The notes under the pieces were generated by a model. That model was not told the origin of the DNA. It did no database searches and was given only the letters and a program-made list of their open reading frames with translations. The translations under genes and the position numbers were made by a program. A stretch of 64,000 nt of DNA from a bacterium UBP15_UBA6099 (lineage in GTDB: Bacteria; UBP15; UBA6099): contig DIWT01000056.1 in NCBI GenBank assembly GCA_002435745.1, positions 62,001 to 126,000 on the forward strand, written 5' to 3'. Every line of letters begins with the position of its first letter. The first letter of the stretch is position 1. Below, piece by piece: positions 60,319 to 64,000 of this stretch.

Positions 60319-61713
60319 TTATTTTTCCTCTCCTTCCGGATTGCCGTCGGCCGGGGCCGCGGTTTCGATTTCCGTCTTCGCCGTTTCCGTATCCGTCTTC
60401 GGTTCCGGAGCCGGGTCGTCCATGAACTTCACCCTGCCCCTGATCAGCCTCATCACTTTCCGCTCCCGCACCTCCGTCCTCAGATGCGCGAGGAACTCCC
60501 GGTTCTTCATCAGCTTCTTCATGTCGGACTTCTGAAGCCCGTTGCGGTAAGCGTACTGCAGCAGCTCCATTTCAAGCTCCTGCGGGAATATTTCCATGTT
60601 TTCCTGAGTGAATAGCCTGTCGAAGATAATCCGTCGCTTCACTTCATTGCGGGCCGAGTGATACTCTTCATCCTTCATTTCGTCGAGGTCTTTGCCTTGA
60701 GCGGCCGCCCAGTCTTCGATGGACTTGCCTTCTCTTTCGAGAGCCGCCTCATACCTGTCGAATCGCTCCTGAATCTCGTCGAGAACCAGCTTGCGCGGCA
60801 CTTCCAGATAGGTGGTGTCGACCATCCTCTGAATCATCTGTTCGCCGACTTCCTGTTCGTGGCGCTGCACTTTCATTAGGCGAATCTGTTTTTCTATGTC
60901 TTTCTTGAACGCGTCGGCATCCGCGTAGTTGCCGATTTTTTTCAGGAATTCCTCGTCAAGCTCCGGGACTTTCGCGCTCTCAATGGACGCCAGCGTTATC
61001 GTAACTGTGGTGTCCCTGCCCGCGAGGTCCGGGTTCTGGTAGTTCTCCGGATACTTCACCGGGAACTCTTTTTTGTCGCCCGGTTTCATGCCGACGATGT
61101 TGTTCTCAATTTCAGGAAGCATCTCGCCCTCGCCCATCCTGAGGACGAGTCCCTCGCGGTTGTCGACCAGAACGGCGTTCTCCGCCTTGATTTCATAGTT
61201 GATGGTGACGCGGTCCGGCTCGACGCAACCGCGATCATCTGTCATCGGCGCAAACTCGGCGGCTCTTTTCCGCATCGCTAGAACGGCCTCTTCCACTTCG
61301 GACTCTTCCACTTTCACTTCGCGGTTAAGCTGAACGGGGATGATGTCGTATTCGCCAAGCTCAAAATCCGGCAGGGCCTGAAGCTTGAACTTCACCTCGA
61401 GCGCCTCGCCAGCCTTGAGAGTCGGGAACGGATCGAACTCCGGCTCGCCGATGGGTATGATTTTTGACTGCTCGATGGCCTTCTCGTACACGTCGGGAAG
61501 CAGGTCGTTGAGAGCCTCAGCCGCAATGCCTTCCTCGCCGACCATGCTCTTGATGACTTCGCGCGGAACTTTTCCCTTGCGGAATCCCTTGATCGCCTGC
61601 CCGGAGGCCATCTGCTGATAGACCCGGCTTATGGCCTTGTCGACCATTTCCTTGGGGGCGGTGATTTCGATCTCGATGTGTTCGTTGTCGATCCTGTTTG
61701 CTTTTACTTCCAT
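60319..61713 (-). CDS. tig: Trigger factor
   Basis: This encodes 464 residues (family about 430-450). The ribosome-binding tail includes the signature-like [13 protein letters not shown] (about 39-51, GFRxGxxP), then a PPIase-like domain (about 150-245), and the long helical C-terminal chaperone domain with a VAxxHxE-type core. The acidic, Thr-rich C-terminus (about 435-464) is longer than usual. Trigger factor binds nascent chains at the ribosome exit. It heads the tig-clpP-clpX unit. Confidence 0.95.
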   Translation of the reverse strand: MEVKANRIDNEHIEIEITAPKEMVDKAISRVYQQMASGQAIKGFRKGKVPREVIKSMVGEEGIAAEALNDLLPDVYEKAIEQSKIIPIGEPEFDPFPTLKAGEALEVKFKLQALPDFELGEYDIIPVQLNREVKVEESEVEEAVLAMRKRAAEFAPMTDDRGCVEPDRVTINYEIKAENAVLVDNREGLVLRMGEGEMLPEIENNIVGMKPGDKKEFPVKYPENYQNPDLAGRDTTVTITLASIESAKVPELDEEFLKKIGNYADADAFKKDIEKQIRLMKVQRHEQEVGEQMIQRMVDTTYLEVPRKLVLDEIQERFDRYEAALEREGKSIEDWAAAQGKDLDEMKDEEYHSARNEVKRRIIFDRLFTQENMEIFPQELEMELLQYAYRNGLQKSDMKKLMKNREFLAHLRTEVRERKVMRLIRGRVKFMDDPAPEPKTDTETAKTEIETAAPADGNPEGEEK

Positions 61714-61809
61714 GATGAATGTCCGTCCTAAATATCCGTCCGCCCGACCGGCGCCGGACGTCTGTTTGATTTTGAGAACTCTGACGTTGAAATCGCAGCC
61801 TCTGGGATC

Positions 61810-61841
61810 AAAAAAAGAGCCGGCAAGGATTCGAACGCCGG
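61810..61841 (-). terminator. Terminator of the tRNA operon, with T-arm-like sequence
   Basis: CCGGC (61820-61824) pairs with GCCGG (61837-61841), the loop holding a TTCGAATCC T-loop-like sequence on the minus strand, followed by seven T residues (61810-61816). A second GC-rich hairpin (GGGCGCGG/CCGCGCCC, 61841-61861) lies just ahead of it. It would end the Lys-Leu-Gly tRNA transcript before tig. The sequence looks like the 3' quarter of a lost fourth tRNA. Confidence 0.7.
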
Positions 61842-61873
61842 GCGCGGCGCCGGCCGCGCCCTGAAATATTAAA

Positions 61874-61945
61874 AGCGGGAGACGGGATTTGAACCCGCGA
61901 CCCCTGCCTTGGCAAGGCAGTGCTCTACCACTGAGCTACTCCCGC
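61874..61945 (-). tRNA. tRNA-Gly, anticodon GCC
   Basis: Acceptor GCGGGAG/CTCCCGC, D-arm AGCTCAGTGGTAGAGC, anticodon loop TTGCCAA, T-loop GGTTCAAATCC. CCA is not encoded. Third of three tandem tRNA genes. Confidence 0.96.
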
Positions 61946-61995
61946 GTTTCCTGCAGACATTATTTTATTTTCTTCTTCCAGTCCCCGGCGAGATA

Positions 61996-62079
61996 TGGGC
62001 AAGGAGAGACTTGAACTCTCACGGGGTTTCCCCCACCAGATCCTAAGTCTGGCGCGTCTGCCAGTTCCGCCACTCACCC
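61996..62079 (-). tRNA. tRNA-Leu, anticodon TAG
   Basis: A class II tRNA of 84 nt with acceptor GGGTGAG/CTTGCCC (one T-G and one G-T pair), an anticodon loop CTTAGGA, a long variable arm (TGGGGGAAACCCCG) and T-loop AGTTCAAGTCT. Discriminator A, CCA not encoded. Second in the tRNA operon. Confidence 0.95.
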
Positions 62080-62094
62080 CTGCTCTATCTCACA

Positions 62095-62167
62095 TGGGCC
62101 GTAAAGGATTCGAACCTTTGACCTTGGGATTAAGAGTCCCCTGCTCTACCAACTGAGCTAACGGCCC
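62095..62167 (-). tRNA. tRNA-Lys, anticodon CTT
   Basis: Acceptor GGGCCGT/ACGGCCC, D-arm AGCTCAGTTGGTAGAGC, anticodon loop CTCTTAA, T-loop GGTTCGAATCC. CCA is not encoded. The first pair of the anticodon stem is a G-A mismatch. First gene of the tRNA operon, 75 bp downstream of the HU gene on the same strand. Confidence 0.95.
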
Positions 62168-62242
62168 GATTTCCAGACAGCTCTTCAGGCCGCCCGATCT
62201 ATTCCTTTTTCTCTCTTGTCTCCCGGCCGGTCCGCGCCGCCG

Positions 62243-62527
62243 CTATTTTATCGTTTCCCTTACAAGGTCTTTCAGCGCCTTGCTCGGCCTGAACGACGGC
62301 GTCACCGTCTCATCTATCTCGATTCTTTCCTGCGTCTTCGGGTTGATTCCTTTGCGGGCTTTCCTTCTCTTTATCTTGAACGCCCCGAATCCTCCCACAT
62401 TAATCTCCTCTTCCCTCAATAGGCAGTCCCTTACTATTCCGAAAATCGTCTCGACCGCCGTCGTCGCTTCTTTCTTTGAGAGGTTCAGCTTTTCAGCCAC
62501 CAGATCTATCATCTGGAGTTTATTCAT
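62243..62527 (-). CDS. HU-family DNA-binding protein
   Basis: This encodes 94 residues with GAGGAGGTGA before the ATG. Full HU/IHF fold: N-terminal helices (LVAEKLNLSKKEATTAVETIF), the INVGGFGAFKIKRRKARKG strand-and-arm and RIEIDETVTPSFRPSKALKD end. HU bends DNA and compacts the nucleoid as a dimer. Single gene upstream of the tRNA operon. Confidence 0.97.
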   Translation of the reverse strand: MNKLQMIDLVAEKLNLSKKEATTAVETIFGIVRDCLLREEEINVGGFGAFKIKRRKARKGINPKTQERIEIDETVTPSFRPSKALKDLVRETIK

Positions 62528-62695
62528 CTCTCACCTCCTCAAAATTTCCTCTTTCTCTAGTATTTTTAATACATCTTTCAAAATCGCGTCAAATTATAAT
62601 AAGATTCCAGCCGACCTACAACACCCTTTTCAAAAAAAATCCTTTTACTCTGCGGATACTGCGGAATCTGGCGCTCCGCGCGCCTGCCCGCCGCC

Positions 62696-62854
62696 TCACT
62701 TGCCCCCGGAAAAACTCCCGTACAACATGAAGCACAGATTCATCAGCCCGAAAAACGCCAACCCTACCATCGTCCCCACCCCGGCGGCCAGTATGTACCT
62801 GTACATCGGCACATCCGTGATTTCCTTCGAAAACAGTTTGCTTAAGAATCCCAT
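62696..62854 (-). CDS. Small single-pass membrane protein (52 residues)
   Basis: An ATG at 62854 with GGAGA six nt upstream starts a 52-residue protein ending in TGA at 62696. It has an amphipathic N-terminus (GFLSKLFSKEITDVP), then one long hydrophobic stretch (about 18-47) with Gly and Phe, and a short GGK tail. The ribosome site, clean topology and codon use suggest it is real. I do not recognise the family; such small proteins often are subunits of membrane complexes. Its gene is too short for usual ORF cut-offs. Confidence 0.75.
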   Translation of the reverse strand: MGFLSKLFSKEITDVPMYRYILAAGVGTMVGLAFFGLMNLCFMLYGSFSGGK

Positions 62855-62983
62855 GTCTGTTCTCCATTAAAAAACCTTTTAGATAATACAGTATATCTTT
62901 AAAAAATCAAGGCGGCGCAAATAAAATGAGACCTTCCCGCAAACGCGAAAAAAACGATGAATGAAGCGAGGCCTTTTTTCTGC

Positions 62984-62989
62984 TATAAT
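62984..62989 (+). promoter_or_regulatory. -10 box of hicBA
   Basis: TATAAT 36 bp before the hicB start; no clear -35. The ribosome site GGAGGG lies 8-9 nt before the TTG. Confidence 0.5.
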
Positions 62990-63025
62990 TTCCCGGTCGA
63001 ACAGGTCAAGACGGAGGGATACTGA

Positions 63026-63253
63026 TTGAAGTATTCTTATGTGGCAATCATCGAACAGGACGAAGGCGGGCATTACGTTGCGAGCGTGCCCTGCGTAGTT
63101 GCCTGTTACGCTCAGGGGGCCACGCCGGAGGAAGCGGCAGAAAACCTCGCGGATGTCCTCGAAATGAGACTGAGGGACATAATCGAGGATGGCGGCAGCC
63201 CGCCCGTCCAGTGCCGCTTCATAAAGCGAACCACAGTCGAGGCGGACGTATGA
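63026..63253 (+). CDS. hicB: HicB-family antitoxin
   Basis: This encodes 75 residues from a TTG at 63026, chosen because GGAGGG sits upstream and the family start (YSYVAIIEQDEGGHYVASVP) follows at once. It has the HicB RNase H-like fold (SVPxxxAxYAxGxTxxEAxENLxDVLE). No C-terminal helix-turn-helix is present, so DNA binding, if any, is by another route. It overlaps hicA by 4 bp. Note the order antitoxin-toxin, the reverse of Escherichia coli. Confidence 0.9.
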   Translation: MKYSYVAIIEQDEGGHYVASVPCVVACYAQGATPEEAAENLADVLEMRLRDIIEDGGSPPVQCRFIKRTTVEADV

Positions 63254-63480
63254 GCGAAAAACTCCCGGCGGTCAAAAGCCGCGAGGTTATCTCCGCCCTC
63301 GGCAGACTCGGATTCAGGGAAACGCGCCGCTCGAAGGGAAGCCACGTGCAGTTGGCGGATGATTCGGGCCGACGCGTCACCGTCCCCGCCCGCTCAAGCG
63401 CGGACATCTGTTGCGGGCTGATGCAAAAGATAATCCAGAGCGCGGGCGTGACCAAGGAACAGTTCATTGAAGCGTTGTGA
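63250..63480 (+). CDS. hicA: HicA-family mRNA interferase toxin
   Basis: This encodes 76 residues; the ATG overlaps the hicB stop (ATGA). The double-stranded-RNA-binding-like fold is marked by LPAVKSREVISALGRLGF, the catalytic GSH motif (SKGSH, His32) and VPARSSADICCGLMQKII. HicA cleaves mRNAs and tmRNA when free of HicB. Confidence 0.93.
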   Translation: MSEKLPAVKSREVISALGRLGFRETRRSKGSHVQLADDSGRRVTVPARSSADICCGLMQKIIQSAGVTKEQFIEAL

Positions 63481-63510
63481 TAAAAAACTGAAAACGCCGG
63501 AGGCATTACA

Positions 63511-64000
63511 ATGGAAAAAGACGCGTACGGAAGGATAACGAAGGAAGACTCCGTCCTTCTGATAATCGATGTGCAGGAGAAATTTGTGCCGCACATCAAG
63601 AATATCGACGAAGTCATAGCGAACTGCGCGAGAATGGCGGCGGGATGCCGCGCGCTCGGCGTCCCCGTAATCGTCACCGAACAGTACCCGGAAGGGCTGG
63701 GCCGCACCGTTCCCGAAGTTCAGGAGGCCATCGGCGACACCGCGATACTGGAAAAAACCGCGTTCAGCGTTTTTGCGGACCCGGCGATATCCTCGGAGAT
63801 AGAGAAACTAGGGCGACCGAACCTGATGCTGGCGGGAGTCGAGGCCCATGTGTGCCTCATCAAAACCGCCCTCGACGCTCTGGCCGCCGGATACAATGTC
63901 CATTGGATAGACGACGCGATATCGTCCCGAACCAAAGGGAACGTCCGAGCCGCCCGCGACCGCGCGCGGCGCTGCGGAGCATTCCCTTCCAGCGCCGAAA
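63511..64000 (+). CDS. Isochorismatase-like cysteine hydrolase (partial)
   Basis: The frame runs from the ATG at 63511 to the window end (163 complete codons), with GGAGG 8 nt upstream. The triad of the family is present: Asp in LLIIDVQEKF, Lys in LEKTAFSVF and Cys in GVEAHVCLIKTALD. It resembles nicotinamidase/isochorismatase-type hydrolases of the YcaC kind. Only the extreme C-terminus is missing. It is 30 bp behind hicA but has its own ribosome site and is probably unrelated to the toxin system. Confidence 0.9.
   Translation, partial: MEKDAYGRITKEDSVLLIIDVQEKFVPHIKNIDEVIANCARMAAGCRALGVPVIVTEQYPEGLGRTVPEVQEAIGDTAILEKTAFSVFADPAISSEIEKLGRPNLMLAGVEAHVCLIKTALDALAAGYNVHWIDDAISSRTKGNVRAARDRARRCGAFPSSAE

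Noticed and set aside
61819..61861. A fourth functional tRNA gene
   Set aside because: Only a T-arm-like part is present; there is no D-arm, anticodon arm or matching 5' acceptor in the 53 bp before tRNA-Gly.
63026..63480. hicBA plus isochorismatase as a new three-gene defence system
   Set aside because: hicB and hicA are a standard overlapping pair. The hydrolase has its own ribosome site 30 bp on and belongs to a common metabolic family; nothing links it to the toxin system.

Overview
The window is a gene-dense bacterial chromosome segment. GC is moderately high by eye, with AT-rich spacers. Sigma70-type promoters (TTGACA / TATAAT) recur. The cell is clearly diderm: there is an LptD/OstA-like outer-membrane protein, an S-layer-homology (SLH) porin, TolC, a PorV-like barrel protein, LspA and exported proteins. 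SLH porin, PorV-type barrel, a cell-surface protein with a FlgD/Por-type C-terminal domain and a stand-alone GuaB3 together fit a poorly sampled, deep-branching diderm phylum rather than a well-known group. I cannot name the taxon.

Layout: 1-21.3 kb is almost entirely minus-strand. It holds an exported-protein operon with an LptD-like gene (1-3.4 kb); the SLH porin with a long leader; purH, a histidine phosphatase, purM, an M23 peptidase, a zinc peptidase and guaB3 (5.5-11.5 kb); tsaD, DUF4127, lspA, a SPOR protein, valS and lon (11.8-21.3 kb). 21.6-24 kb is a 14-repeat RCC1-like exported protein. 24-27 kb holds a sugar-nucleotide epimerase fused to a histone-H1-like Lys/Ala/Pro tail, an acetyltransferase, tRNA-Arg(GCG) and an unrecognised gene.

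27.5-38 kb, on the plus strand, is the most interesting block: a 1525-residue multidomain surface protein with a Por/FlgD-like C-terminal domain, a PorV-family barrel, and an 1165-residue protein with SprA-like repeats and a probable barrel. A nucleotidyltransferase is translationally coupled behind them. I propose this as a compact type IX-like secretion or surface-assembly locus. 38-43.4 kb carries a second epimerase, an alpha/beta hydrolase and a three-gene proton-translocating transhydrogenase (pntAA-pntAB-pntB).

43.4-49.2 kb, minus strand, has a GT4 glycosyltransferase, a soluble PAS/GAF hybrid histidine kinase and an oxidoreductase fused to an SCP2-like domain. At 49.4-49.7 kb lies a roughly 275-bp palindromic MITE-like element, one arm of which recurs at 25.94 kb. 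Then come a UvrC lacking its HhH domain, ogt, a RelE/Phd toxin-antitoxin pair, and a TolC-MacB-type efflux operon whose adaptor carries a large low-complexity insert. The right end has the tig-clpP-clpX proteostasis cluster, tRNA genes for Lys, Leu and Gly with a tRNA-relic terminator, HU, a 52-residue membrane protein, hicBA and a partial isochorismatase-like hydrolase.

Themes: purine synthesis in which the cyclohydrolase half of PurH looks catalytically degraded while guaB3 has a leaderless-type promoter; protein quality control (lon, clpXP, tig); and heavy investment in the outer membrane and cell surface.
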